From: Clostridia bacterium
Lineage (GTDB): Bacteria; Bacillota; Clostridia; Christensenellales; Aristaeellaceae
Length of the DNA: 64,000 nt
Direction of reading: 5' to 3'
Assembly (NCBI GenBank): GCA_017936765.1
Contig: JAGBEX010000043.1
Location: 26,956-90,955, forward strand
How positions within the stretch are numbered: the first letter of the stretch is position 1; every line of letters starts with the position of its first letter. This document shows, piece by piece, positions 31,250-39,853 of this stretch. A model generated the notes under the pieces. That model saw nothing but the letters and a program-made list of their open reading frames with translations. It ran no database searches and had not been told where the DNA came from. A program made the translations under genes and the position numbers.

Positions 31250-31606
31250 TTGACGATCCGTGACGTGATGAACATTGTGGAAGGCAAGGTACTCTATGGT
31301 GAGGAACTGCTGGACAACCCGGTGGACACGGCCTGCGGCTCCGACCTGATGAGCGACGTGCTGGCCTTTGTGAAGGACAAGACGGTGCTGATCACGGGCC
31401 TGATCAACACCCATGTGGTGCGCACCGCCGAGATGCTGGACATTACCTGCATCGTGTTCTCCCGGGGCAAGCAGCCCAATGAGGAGATCCTTGAAATGGC
31501 CGAGGAGGCGGGCATTGCGGTGCTTTCCACCAAGATGACCACCTACACGGCCTGCGGCGAACTGTATATGCGCGGCTTGCCGGGTACCAAAGAAAAAACG
31601 AAATAA
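31250..31606 (+). CDS. DRTGG-domain protein, hydrogenase locus
   Basis: A 118-residue protein matching the stand-alone DRTGG domain (SDLMSDVLAFVKDKTVLITGL, VFSRGKQPNEEILEMAEE). Such proteins occur with [FeFe]-hydrogenase genes and serine-kinase-like ATPases in Clostridia; they may bind a nucleotide. The start is TTG at 31250: AGAGGAGG lies 7 bases upstream, and no ATG in frame is as well placed. It is followed 12 bases later by an anti-sigma-type ATPase. Paralogue at 33564. Confidence 0.8.
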   Translation: MTIRDVMNIVEGKVLYGEELLDNPVDTACGSDLMSDVLAFVKDKTVLITGLINTHVVRTAEMLDITCIVFSRGKQPNEEILEMAEEAGIAVLSTKMTTYTACGELYMRGLPGTKEKTK

Positions 31607-31618
31607 GGAGACGCTGAC

Positions 31619-32047
31619 ATGGCGATTTTGATGGAGCAGGTTTTCCCTGTGGAATCGGGCGCTTATGCCACCGCTGGCGAGGCGTCCACCACCATTAAGC
31701 GCAAGCTGAAGCAGCTGGGCATCGACGCCAATGTGCTGCGTCGGGTGTCGGTGGCCAGCTATGAGGTGGAATTGAACCTGGTGATCCACTCCATGGGCGG
31801 CACGCTGACCTTGCAGGTGGATCCTGAGAAGGTGACGCTGATCTCCCAGGACGTGGGGCCGGGCATCCCGGATATCGACAAGGCCATGACCGAGGGCTAT
31901 TCCACCGCCAATGAAGAAGCCCGCACCCTGGGCTTTGGCGCTGGCATGGGCTTGCCGAATATGCGGCGCAATGCCACGGAATTTGACATTCAAAGCCAGG
32001 TGGGCGTGGGTACCACCATTATGATGTCCTTCGCGCTGAAGGGCTGA
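31619..32047 (+). CDS. Anti-sigma-factor-type serine kinase/ATPase (RsbW/RsbT-like)
   Basis: A 142-residue GHKL-ATPase domain alone: the N box YEVELNLVIHS, G1 DVGPGIPD and G2 GFGAGMGLPNM are present. It lacks a histidine-kinase dimerisation domain, so it resembles RsbT/SpoIIAB-like serine kinases. Partner could be the neighbouring DRTGG proteins (inference). AAGGAG is 8 bases before the ATG. It sits between DRTGG and the hydrogenase-like protein. Confidence 0.82.
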   Translation: MAILMEQVFPVESGAYATAGEASTTIKRKLKQLGIDANVLRRVSVASYEVELNLVIHSMGGTLTLQVDPEKVTLISQDVGPGIPDIDKAMTEGYSTANEEARTLGFGAGMGLPNMRRNATEFDIQSQVGVGTTIMMSFALKG

Positions 32048-32063
32048 CACAGGAGCAATACCA

Positions 32064-33368
32064 ATGGACGAGAAACGTAGATTTCATTCGGTGCGGCTGG
32101 AAAAGGACAAATGCAAGGCCTGCACCAATTGCCTCAAGCGCTGCCCCACCGAGGCCATCCGTGTCCGCGGCGGCAGGGCGCATATCATTGATGAAAGGTG
32201 CATCGACTGCGGCGAGTGCATCCGCGTGTGCGAATATCACGCCAAGATCGCCGTGACCGATCCCTTGTCCTCCATCAGCCAGTTCAAGTACAAGATCGCG
32301 CTGCCTGCGCCCTCGCTGTATGGTCAGTTCAAGAACCTGCGGAGCATTGCCCAGGTGCTGACGGGCCTGAAGCACATGGGCTTTGACGAGGTATTCGAGG
32401 TGGCCCGCGGCGCCGATGTGGTGACCCGTGCCATTCGCGAAAAGCTGCGCCAGCCCGACCTGCCCAGGCCGCTGATCTCCGCTGCCTGCCCGGCCATTGT
32501 GCGCCTGATCCAGGTGCGCTTCCCGGATCTGATCGACCACATTGTGGACATCCGCCAGCCCATGGAGGTGGCGGCGCTGATCGCCAAGCGGGAGTTCGCC
32601 CGCAAGCATGACGTGCCGGAGAGCGAGATCGGCTGCTTCTTCATCACGCCCTGCCCGGCCAAGGTGACGGCCATCCGCAACCCCATTGGCCATGAAAAGA
32701 GCGCGGTGGATGGCGCCATCAGCGTGCTGGAGATCTACGGCCTGCTTTCCAGCCACACCAAGGGTCACGATACCGACGACAGCCTGGTGCAGGCCACCTC
32801 CTGGGGCGTGGGCTGGGCCAACAGCGGCGGCGAGGCCAATGCGGTTTGCCCGGAGAACTCCATGGCGGTGGATGGCATCGAGAACGTGATCCGCGTGCTG
32901 GAGGAGATCGAGAACAACAAGCTCCACGACCTGACCTTCTTTGAGGGTTCCGCCTGCACCGGCGGCTGCGTGGGCGGCCCCCTGAACTTTGAAAACAACT
33001 ATGTGGCGCGCAACATGATCCGCCGCCTGGTGGACAGGGACAGCGACCTGCACCCGGAACATCAGGTAGATGTGAGTATGCTGACCAAGTATCCCCTGTA
33101 CAACCAGAAGGACATCATGCCCAACACCGCCATGAAGCTGGACGACGACATCGTGGAAGCCATGCGCAAGATGGAGAAGATCGAGGACATCTACAAGCGC
33201 CTCCCGGGCTACGACTGCGGCTCCTGCGGCAGCCCCACCTGCCGCACCTTTGCCGAGGACATCGTGCAGGGCTTCGCCACCGACATGGACTGCATCCACA
33301 AGCTGAAGGAGCAGCTGAAAATCATGGCGCAGCAGATGGTGAACCTGGCGCAGACGACCCGCGAGTGA
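32064..33368 (+). CDS. [FeFe]-hydrogenase-like iron-sulfur protein, possible sensor
   Basis: A 434-residue protein. Residues 17-60 carry two 4Fe-4S motifs (CKACTNCLKRCP, CIDCGECIRVC). Then comes a hydrogenase large-subunit domain whose H-cluster motifs are altered: SAACPAI (139-145) in place of TSCCPxW, TPCPAK in place of MPCTxK, and EGSACTGGC in place of ExMxCxxGC. The C-terminus adds a four-cysteine Fe-S domain (YDCGSCGSPTCRTFAED). This matches the putative sensory [FeFe] hydrogenases of Clostridia, encoded with kinases and phosphatases near catalytic hydrogenases. Catalysis is uncertain; H2 or redox sensing is inferred. Confidence 0.82.
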   Translation: MDEKRRFHSVRLEKDKCKACTNCLKRCPTEAIRVRGGRAHIIDERCIDCGECIRVCEYHAKIAVTDPLSSISQFKYKIALPAPSLYGQFKNLRSIAQVLTGLKHMGFDEVFEVARGADVVTRAIREKLRQPDLPRPLISAACPAIVRLIQVRFPDLIDHIVDIRQPMEVAALIAKREFARKHDVPESEIGCFFITPCPAKVTAIRNPIGHEKSAVDGAISVLEIYGLLSSHTKGHDTDDSLVQATSWGVGWANSGGEANAVCPENSMAVDGIENVIRVLEEIENNKLHDLTFFEGSACTGGCVGGPLNFENNYVARNMIRRLVDRDSDLHPEHQVDVSMLTKYPLYNQKDIMPNTAMKLDDDIVEAMRKMEKIEDIYKRLPGYDCGSCGSPTCRTFAEDIVQGFATDMDCIHKLKEQLKIMAQQMVNLAQTTRE

Positions 33369-33545
33369 CCAGAGGGACGCTGTCCCTCTGGTCTCCCTGG
33401 TCAGGGCTCTGCCCTGACAACCCGCCAAAGGGTCTTCGACCCTCTGGACTCCCTTTCGGGGAGGACGATTCGGGGTGATCTCCGAGAAGGGGTCACGCCG
33501 CGCTATGGGCGCGCCGCGACGTGGGGGATGTGACTGCTATGATAT
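33369..33545. repeat. Modular palindromic repeat block C (inverted)
   Basis: Starts at the stop codon of the hydrogenase-like gene. It contains AGAGGGACGCTGTCCCTCT, GTCAGGGCTCTGCCCTGAC, AGGGTCTTCGACCCT, then GATCTCCGAG and GGGGTCACGCCGCGC/GCGCGCCGCGACG, which are reverse complements of words in blocks A and B. Confidence 0.75.
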
Positions 33546-33563
33546 ATGAAAGGATGATTACCA

Positions 33564-33917
33564 ATGACGATTCAGGAACTGATCGAGCTGACCGGTGCGC
33601 AGGATCTGACGCCGGATACGGATAAGAGCGCGGAGATCTCCTGCGGGTATACCTGCGATCTGCTCAGCTGGGTGATGGCCCATGGCCAGGCCGGCATGGC
33701 GTGGATCACCGTGCAGACCCACATGAATGTGATCGCCGTGGCTTCACTGATGGAGATGGCGGCGGTGATCGTGCCGGAAGGCATTGAGATGGAGGAAGCC
33801 TCGCTGGAAAAGGCGAAGGAAGAGGGCATCACCGTGCTGGCCAGCGAGAAGACCGCCTATGAGCTGTGCGCGCTGATGGCGGAGAAGGGGCTGCCCGGTT
33901 CCCCCAGGGAGGCATGA
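33564..33917 (+). CDS. Second DRTGG-domain protein
   Basis: A 117-residue paralogue of the protein at 31250, sharing the layout of a short N-terminal piece and a Rossmann-like DRTGG core (CDLLSWVMAHGQAGMAWIT, VIVPEGIEMEEASLEKAKEE). Ligand unknown. AAAGGATG precedes the ATG. The PHP-domain gene starts 3 bases after its stop. Confidence 0.78.
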   Translation: MTIQELIELTGAQDLTPDTDKSAEISCGYTCDLLSWVMAHGQAGMAWITVQTHMNVIAVASLMEMAAVIVPEGIEMEEASLEKAKEEGITVLASEKTAYELCALMAEKGLPGSPREA

Positions 33918-33920
33918 TCC

Positions 33921-34616
33921 ATGTTTGTGGATCTGCACATTCACTCCTGCCTGTCCCCCTGCGCTGATGACGACATGACGCCCGCCAACATCTGCGGCAT
34001 GGCGCACATCAAGGGGCTGGACGCCATTGCGGTGACGGATCACAACACGGCGCGGAACCTTCCTTATGTAAAGGAAGCGGCGGACTACTACCACCTGATC
34101 CTGCTGCCGGGCATGGAGGTCACCACCCGAGAGGAAGTTCATCTGCTGGGATATTTTCCCACGGTGGAGGATGCGCTGGAGGCTGGGGAGGTGTTTTCCT
34201 CCCATTTGCCCAAGATGCCCAACCGCCCCAAGTTCTTCGGCAATCAGTACATCATGAACACGGATGACGAGATCATGGGCGAGGAGATGCGGATGCTCAT
34301 TGGCGCCACCGACCTGGACCTGACGGAATGCACCGAGATCATTCGCAAGCGCGGTGGCGTGGCCATTCCGGCGCACATCAACCGGGGCAGCAATGGCCTG
34401 CTGGTCAACCTTGGCCTGATGCCCCAGGAGCCTGCCTATCCCGTGGTGGAGGTGGCGCGGCACATGGAGATCCATCCTTCCATTGTAAAGGATCGCATGG
34501 TGCTGTATTCCTCCGACGCCCACCAGCTGGGGAACATCATGGAGGCAGAGTTTGACTTCCCGGTGGAAAGATTTTCCCTGGGAGGACTGTTTGACACGCT
34601 GAAAAATGCCCGTTGA
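33921..34616 (+). CDS. PHP-domain phosphoesterase
   Basis: A 231-residue protein with the PHP metal motifs: DLHIHSCLSPC at the N-terminus, VTDHNTA, the Glu in PGMEVTT, HLLGYFP, and the C-terminal SSDAHQLGN. It should hydrolyse a phosphoester; the substrate is unknown. PHP proteins recur beside DRTGG genes in hydrogenase loci, so a signalling molecule or phosphoprotein substrate is possible. Last gene before the hydC promoter. Confidence 0.83.
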   Translation: MFVDLHIHSCLSPCADDDMTPANICGMAHIKGLDAIAVTDHNTARNLPYVKEAADYYHLILLPGMEVTTREEVHLLGYFPTVEDALEAGEVFSSHLPKMPNRPKFFGNQYIMNTDDEIMGEEMRMLIGATDLDLTECTEIIRKRGGVAIPAHINRGSNGLLVNLGLMPQEPAYPVVEVARHMEIHPSIVKDRMVLYSSDAHQLGNIMEAEFDFPVERFSLGGLFDTLKNAR

Positions 34617-34757
34617 GACAGTTAGATAAGAATAACAAAATTCTGGATTTTTCACAGCTTGAAGCACCTTTTCCTGTGCAAAACTACGGTTTTGCCGAAA
34701 TGATGAAAAAAAGGTTTATCTTTGCAGATAATGGTGCTTTCTTTTTACCACGGTTTA

Positions 34758-34766
34758 TGTTAAAAT
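34758..34766 (+). promoter_or_regulatory. Candidate promoter of the hydC-hydA operon (extended -10)
   Basis: TGTTAAAAT: an extended -10 (TG, one base, TAAAAT at 34761-34766) without a clear -35. The whole 34617-34834 gap is AT-rich and lacks genes. A redox operator could lie here but I do not see a convincing Rex site. Confidence 0.45.
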
Positions 34767-34834
34767 ATCTACAATATGCGCGGAATCTTTCTGCGCATTG
34801 GAGTTGTAACCATTGTAAGGAGGTTTCATGTACC

Positions 34835-35305
34835 ATGCCTGAAATGAAGGAAAAGTACGTGCAGCTGGATGAGGTCATCGCCAAGCACAAGGGTACCCCC
34901 GGTGCGCTGATGCCCGTGCTGCAGGAAGCTCAGAACATTTTCGGCTACGTTCCCATGGACGTGCAGCAGATCATCGCTGACGGCCTGGGCACCACCCTCG
35001 CTGAGGTGTATGGCGTTGCCACGTTCTATGCTCAGTTCTCCCTGGAACCCAAGGGCGAATACGTTGTGGGCGTTTGCCTGGGTACCGCTTGCTACGTCAA
35101 GGGCAGCCAGAAGGTGCTGGACAAGCTGAGCGAGGTGCTGGAAGTACCCGTTGGCAAGACCACTGCCGATGGCAAGTTCACCCTGAACGCCACCCGCTGC
35201 CTGGGCGCTTGCGGCCTGGCCCCTGTTATGATGATCAACGACGAAGTGTACGGCCGTCTGGTGCCCGAGGATATCCCCGGCATCGTGGAGAAGTACCGCG
35301 CCTGA
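34835..35305 (+). CDS. hydC: NuoE-like subunit of the NAD-dependent hydrogenase
   Basis: A 156-residue thioredoxin-fold 2Fe-2S protein with the four ligands in CLGTAC and CLGACG. It passes electrons between hydB and hydA in trimeric bifurcating-type hydrogenases. Start: the ATG at 34835 is in frame, AAGGAGG ends 11 bases before; an ATG at 34828 is out of frame. Codons favour GCT, GTT and CGT, unlike most neighbours, pointing to high expression. It heads the catalytic operon. Confidence 0.9.
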   Translation: MPEMKEKYVQLDEVIAKHKGTPGALMPVLQEAQNIFGYVPMDVQQIIADGLGTTLAEVYGVATFYAQFSLEPKGEYVVGVCLGTACYVKGSQKVLDKLSEVLEVPVGKTTADGKFTLNATRCLGACGLAPVMMINDEVYGRLVPEDIPGIVEKYRA

Positions 35306-35335
35306 TCGCTGAAACGCTGAGGTAGGTGACATCCC

Positions 35336-35884
35336 GTGCGCGACCTTTCGCTGCATTTGCTGGATCTGGCACAGAACAGCATCAAGGCTGGCGCCAGCCT
35401 GGTGACCATCCGCATGACGGTGGATGAAAACGGCTGGCTGACCTTTGTGCTGATCGACGATGGCTGCGGCATGACGCCCGAGCTGCTTAGCCGGGTGACA
35501 AGCCCCTTTGCCACCACCCGCACCACCCGCAAGGTGGGCCTGGGCATTCCCATGATGATGGAAAACGCCCAGCGCGCCGGCGGCGATTTGACCATCGAAA
35601 GCCAGGTGGGCAAGGGTACCACCCTCACCGTTACCTACGATACCCGCAACATCGACAGCCTTCCCATGGGGGATCTGGCCGGAACGATCCTGAGCCTGAT
35701 CCTGGTGAACCCCGACAGGCCGGACTTCCTTTTTGAAGGCAAGTCACCCACGGGCGAGGGGAGCTTCGACACGCGGGAGGTCCGGGCTGTGCTGGCCGGC
35801 GTTCCCCTGAACGAACCTGCCGTGACCGCCTGGATGAAAGAAGCACTGGAAGAGACCATCAACCCAATCTTTGGAGGTGTTTGA
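35336..35884 (+). CDS. HATPase-domain protein of the hydrogenase operon
   Basis: A 182-residue protein with a GHKL ATPase domain at residues 1-105: N box LDLAQNSIKAGAS, G1 DDGCGMTP, G2 KVGLGIPMMMENAQ. It has no phosphoacceptor domain. A similar gene lies in this same position of the Acetobacterium-type hyd cluster (hydC-E-D-B-A), where its function is unclear. GTG start. Its codons are of ordinary bias, unlike hydC before and the 2Fe-2S gene after. Confidence 0.82.
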   Translation: MRDLSLHLLDLAQNSIKAGASLVTIRMTVDENGWLTFVLIDDGCGMTPELLSRVTSPFATTRTTRKVGLGIPMMMENAQRAGGDLTIESQVGKGTTLTVTYDTRNIDSLPMGDLAGTILSLILVNPDRPDFLFEGKSPTGEGSFDTREVRAVLAGVPLNEPAVTAWMKEALEETINPIFGGV

Positions 35885-35887
35885 GCT

Positions 35888-36256
35888 ATGAAGTCCCTGG
35901 CTGATCTGGAAGCTATCCGCGCCAAGACGCTGGAGAACATTGCCATGCGCAAGGATAATCACGACGCTGCCCGCGTTGTGGTCGGCATGGCCACCTGTGG
36001 TATCGCCGCCGGCGCCCGCCCTGTGATGCTGCAGTTTGTTGAAGAGATCAAGAAGCGCAACCTGGAACACGTGAACGTGTCCCAGACCGGCTGCATCGGC
36101 ATGTGCCGCCTGGAGCCCATGGTTGACGTGATCCTGCCTGGTCAGGAAAAGGTGACCTATGTGAAGGTCAAGCCTGAGATGGTTGCCCGCATCGTGGCGG
36201 AGCATATCGTGAACGGCCGTCCTGTGGAAGAGTACACCATCGGCGCTGCTGAGTAA
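35888..36256 (+). CDS. Thioredoxin-like 2Fe-2S ferredoxin of the hydrogenase operon
   Basis: A 122-residue protein of the 2Fe-2S thioredoxin-fold group: cysteines in MATCGIAAGA and QTGCIGMC. It corresponds to HydD of Acetobacterium-type clusters and to the N-terminal domain of HydB. It may add an electron-carrier site to the complex. GGAGG lies 12 bases before the ATG. Strong expression bias in codons. Confidence 0.85.
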   Translation: MKSLADLEAIRAKTLENIAMRKDNHDAARVVVGMATCGIAAGARPVMLQFVEEIKKRNLEHVNVSQTGCIGMCRLEPMVDVILPGQEKVTYVKVKPEMVARIVAEHIVNGRPVEEYTIGAAE

Positions 36257-36284
36257 TCTCTACGACACATGAGGAGGAGTACCC

Positions 36285-38081
36285 ATGAATCTTTATCGCG
36301 CACACGTGCTGGTCTGCGGCGGTACGGGCTGTTCTTCGTCCGGTTCCGCGCAGCTGATCGAGCGTTTTGAACAGCAGCTGAAGGAAAAGGGCCTGGAGAA
36401 GGAAGTCCAGGTCGTCCGTACTGGCTGCTTCGGCCTGTGTGAGGCCGGCCCCGTGGTTATCGTGTACCCCGAAGGCACCTTCTACAGCCGCGTGAAGGTC
36501 GAAGACGTGGATGAGATCGTCTCCGAGCATCTGCTGAAGGGCCGCAAGGTGCAGCACCTGGTGTATGTTGACCATGCCACCAAGGAAAGCACCGTTCAGA
36601 AGTCCCTGGACGAGGTCGGCTTCTACAAGCAGCAGAAGCGTCTGGCGCTGCGTAACTGCGGCGTGATCGACCCCGAGAACATCGACGAGTACATCGCCTT
36701 TGACGGCTACAAGGCTCTGGGCAAGGTGCTGACCGAAATGACCCCCGAAGAGGTCATCAAGGTCGTGCTGGATTCCGGCCTGCGCGGTCGTGGCGGCGCT
36801 GGTTTCCCCACTGGCAAGAAGTGGCAGTTTGCCGCCGCCAGCAAGGCTGACCAGAAGTACATCATCTGCAACGCTGACGAGGGCGACCCCGGCGCGTTCA
36901 TGGATCGTTCCATTCTGGAAGGCGATCCCCACTCCGTGATCGAGGCCATGGCCATCGGCGGCTACGCCATCGGCGCTACCGAAGGCTATGTGTACGTCCG
37001 TGCTGAGTATCCCATCGCCGTTGGCCGTCTGCAGACCGCCATCGACCAGGCTCGCGAATACGGCCTGCTGGGCAAGAACATCTTCGGCAGCGGCTTCGAC
37101 TTCGACATGCACATCCGTCTGGGCGCTGGCGCCTTCGTGTGCGGCGAGGAAACCGCTCTGATGCACTCCATCGAGGGTATGCGCGGCGAACCCACCCCCA
37201 AGCCTCCGTTCCCCGCTGTCCGCGGCCTGTTCGACAAGCCCTCCAACATCAACAACGTGGAGACTTATGCCAACATTCCGCTGATCATCAACAAGGGCGC
37301 TGAATGGTTCAAGAGCATCGGCACCCCCGGCAACAGCGGCACCAAGGTGTTCGCCCTGGGCGGCAAGATCAACAACACCGGCCTGGTGGAGATCCCCATG
37401 GGTACCACCCTGCGCACCGTGATCTACGACATCGGAGGCGGCATCCCCAACGGCAAGAAGTTCAAGGCCGTGCAGACTGGTGGCCCCTCCGGCGGCTGCA
37501 TCCCTGCCGAGCATCTGGACATCGCCATCGACTATGACTCCCTGACCTCCATCGGCTCCATGATGGGTTCCGGCGGCATGATCGTTATGGACGAAGACAA
37601 CTGCATGGTTGACATCGCCCGCTTCTTCCTGGACTTCACCGTGGACGAGAGCTGCGGCAAGTGCACTCCCTGCCGCGTCGGCACCCGCCGTATGCTGGAA
37701 ATCCTGGAGCGCATCACCGAGGGCAAGGGCGAGGAAGGCGACATCGAGAAGCTGGAAGCCCTGGCTGAGAACATCAAGGCCACCGCTCTGTGCGGCCTGG
37801 GCCAGACTGCTCCCAACCCCGTGCTGTCCACCCTGAAGTACTTCCGTGATGAGTATGAGGCGCACATCAAGGAGAAGCGCTGCCCCGCCCATCACTGCCA
37901 GAAGCTGCTGAACTATGTCATCACCGACAAGTGCCGCGGCTGCACCCTGTGCTCCAAGGTCTGCCCCGCCGGCGCCATTTCCGGCACTGTGCGTGAGCAG
38001 CACGTGATCGACACCACCAAGTGCCTCAAGTGCGGCGCTTGCATCGAGAAGTGCCGCTTCGGCGCGATCATCAAGAATTAA
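36285..38081 (+). CDS. hydB: NADH-binding flavoprotein subunit of the hydrogenase
   Basis: A 598-residue NuoF-type subunit. Order: 2Fe-2S thioredoxin domain (1-110; CGGTGCSSS, TGCFGLCE), FMN/NADH domain (GLRGRGGAGFPTGKKW, CNADEGDPGAFMDR), SLBB, the 4Fe-4S motif ESCGKCTPCRVGTRRM, and a C-terminal pair of 4Fe-4S clusters (CRGCTLCSKVCP, CLKCGACIEKC). This is the full layout of HydB in electron-bifurcating or NAD-coupled hydrogenases. Highly-expressed codon pattern. hydA follows 23 bases later. Confidence 0.95.
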   Translation: MNLYRAHVLVCGGTGCSSSGSAQLIERFEQQLKEKGLEKEVQVVRTGCFGLCEAGPVVIVYPEGTFYSRVKVEDVDEIVSEHLLKGRKVQHLVYVDHATKESTVQKSLDEVGFYKQQKRLALRNCGVIDPENIDEYIAFDGYKALGKVLTEMTPEEVIKVVLDSGLRGRGGAGFPTGKKWQFAAASKADQKYIICNADEGDPGAFMDRSILEGDPHSVIEAMAIGGYAIGATEGYVYVRAEYPIAVGRLQTAIDQAREYGLLGKNIFGSGFDFDMHIRLGAGAFVCGEETALMHSIEGMRGEPTPKPPFPAVRGLFDKPSNINNVETYANIPLIINKGAEWFKSIGTPGNSGTKVFALGGKINNTGLVEIPMGTTLRTVIYDIGGGIPNGKKFKAVQTGGPSGGCIPAEHLDIAIDYDSLTSIGSMMGSGGMIVMDEDNCMVDIARFFLDFTVDESCGKCTPCRVGTRRMLEILERITEGKGEEGDIEKLEALAENIKATALCGLGQTAPNPVLSTLKYFRDEYEAHIKEKRCPAHHCQKLLNYVITDKCRGCTLCSKVCPAGAISGTVREQHVIDTTKCLKCGACIEKCRFGAIIKN

Positions 38082-38104
38082 TCGTGCAAAGGAGGACAAA
38101 AACA

Positions 38105-39853
38105 ATGGAACAGCTGATTCAACTGACGATTGACGGCGTGAGTGTTGAAGTTCCCGCTGGCACGACGGTTCTGGAAGCCGCGAAGAAGGCTGGCATCAAC
38201 ATCCCCACCCTGTGCTATTTGAAGGACATCAACCAGATCGGCGCTTGCCGTCTGTGCGTGGTGGACACCGGCGCCCGCGCCCTGCAGGCTGCCTGCGTGC
38301 TGCCCGTGACCCCCAACATGGTCGTGAAGACCAACACCCCCGCGATCCGCAAGGCTCGCAAGACCAACCTGGAGCTGCTGCTGTCCAACCACGACAAGCG
38401 CTGCCTGACCTGCCCCCGCAACCAGAAGTGCGAGCTGCAGACCCTGTGCAACGAGCTGGGTGTGGAAGACGGCGACCGCTTTGCCGGTGCTGTGACCAAG
38501 CACGAGATCGACGATCTGTCTCCCTCCATCGTGCGTGACAACAACAAGTGCGTGCTGTGCCGCCGCTGCATCGCTGCCTGCAACAAGACCCAGGCTGTGG
38601 GCGTCATTGGCCCGGTGAACCGTGGCTTCATGACCTCTGTGGAATCTCCCTGGAACCTGAAGCTGGCTGAGATGAGCTGCATCAACTGCGGCCAGTGCAT
38701 CGCTGCCTGCCCCGTTGGCGCCCTGTATGAGAAGGATGGCACCCAGCAGGTGTGGGATCTGCTGGCTGACCCCAAGAAGCACGTTGTGGTGCAGCCCGCT
38801 CCCGCCGTCCGCGCCGCCCTGGGCGAGGAATTCGGCATGGAGATCGGCTCCCTGGTCACCGGCAAGATGGCCGCTGCCCTGCGCCGCCTGGGCTTCGACA
38901 AGGTGTTCGATACCGACTGGGCTGCTGACCTGACCATCATGGAAGAAGGCACCGAGCTGATCGGCCGCCTGAACAACGGTGGCGTGCTGCCCATGATCAC
39001 CTCCTGCTCTCCCGGCTGGATCAAGTTCTGCGAGCACTACTATCCCGAGTTCATCCCGAACCTGTCTTCCTGCAAGTCTCCCCACGAGATGGAAGGCGCC
39101 ATGATCAAGAGCTACTATGCCGAGAAGGCTGGCATTGATCCCAAGGACATCGCCGTTGTGTCTGTGATGCCCTGCACCGCCAAGAAGTTCGAGGCTGCCC
39201 GTCCTGAGCTGAGCGTGAACGGCCTGGCTGACGTGGATTGCGTCATCACCACCCGCGAGCTGGCCAAGATGATCAAGGAAGCTGGCATCGACTTCGTGAA
39301 CCTGCCTGACGAGGACTTCGACGATATGCTGGGCGAGTCCACCGGCGCTGGCGTCATCTTCGGCGCCACCGGCGGCGTGATGGAAGCAGCCCTGCGCACC
39401 GCCTATGAGCTGGTGACTGGCGAGGCCCTGGACAAGGTCGAGTTCGACGCTGTGCGTGGCGTGGAAGGCGTGAAGGAAGCCTCTGTGAAGGTTGGCGACG
39501 TGACCCTGAATGTGGCCGTGGCTCATGGCACCGCTAACGCTGCCAAGCTGCTGGACGCCATCAAGGCCGGCGAGAAGACCTATCACTTCATCGAGGTCAT
39601 GGGCTGCCCCGGCGGCTGCGTGACCGGCGGCGGCCAGCCCATCGTTTCCGCTGCCAAGCGCATGGAGTGCGATCCCAAGGCCCTGCGTGCCGCTGCCCTG
39701 TATCGTGAAGATGCTGGCAAGGTCCTGCGCAAGAGCCACGAGAATCCCTCCATCAAGAAGCTCTACGACGAGTATCTGGGCCAGCCCAACAGCCACAAGG
39801 CTCACGAGCTGCTGCACACCACCTACACCGCTCGTCCCAAGTACAGCAAGTAA
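38105..39853 (+). CDS. hydA: [FeFe] hydrogenase catalytic subunit
   Basis: A 582-residue enzyme making or using H2. Order: 2Fe-2S plant-type domain (1-80), His-ligated 4Fe-4S (HDKRCLTCPRNQKCELQTLC), two 4Fe-4S clusters (CVLCRRCIAACN, CINCGQCIAACP), H-cluster domain, small C-terminal extension. H-cluster motifs: TSCSPGW (299-305), MPCTAK (355-360), EVMGCPGGCVTGGGQP (around 501-505). The second Cys of TSCCPGW, the proton-relay residue, is Ser302 here. I recall Ser at this spot in some NAD-coupled enzymes, unverified. AAAGGAGG is 9 bases before the ATG. Maturases HydE, HydF and HydG are not in the window. Confidence 0.95.
   Translation: MEQLIQLTIDGVSVEVPAGTTVLEAAKKAGINIPTLCYLKDINQIGACRLCVVDTGARALQAACVLPVTPNMVVKTNTPAIRKARKTNLELLLSNHDKRCLTCPRNQKCELQTLCNELGVEDGDRFAGAVTKHEIDDLSPSIVRDNNKCVLCRRCIAACNKTQAVGVIGPVNRGFMTSVESPWNLKLAEMSCINCGQCIAACPVGALYEKDGTQQVWDLLADPKKHVVVQPAPAVRAALGEEFGMEIGSLVTGKMAAALRRLGFDKVFDTDWAADLTIMEEGTELIGRLNNGGVLPMITSCSPGWIKFCEHYYPEFIPNLSSCKSPHEMEGAMIKSYYAEKAGIDPKDIAVVSVMPCTAKKFEAARPELSVNGLADVDCVITTRELAKMIKEAGIDFVNLPDEDFDDMLGESTGAGVIFGATGGVMEAALRTAYELVTGEALDKVEFDAVRGVEGVKEASVKVGDVTLNVAVAHGTANAAKLLDAIKAGEKTYHFIEVMGCPGGCVTGGGQPIVSAAKRMECDPKALRAAALYREDAGKVLRKSHENPSIKKLYDEYLGQPNSHKAHELLHTTYTARPKYSK

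Noticed and set aside
34617..34834. Rex-type redox operator before hydC
   Set aside because: TTATGTTAAAATATC has only one half-site resembling TTGTTAA; the second half is missing.
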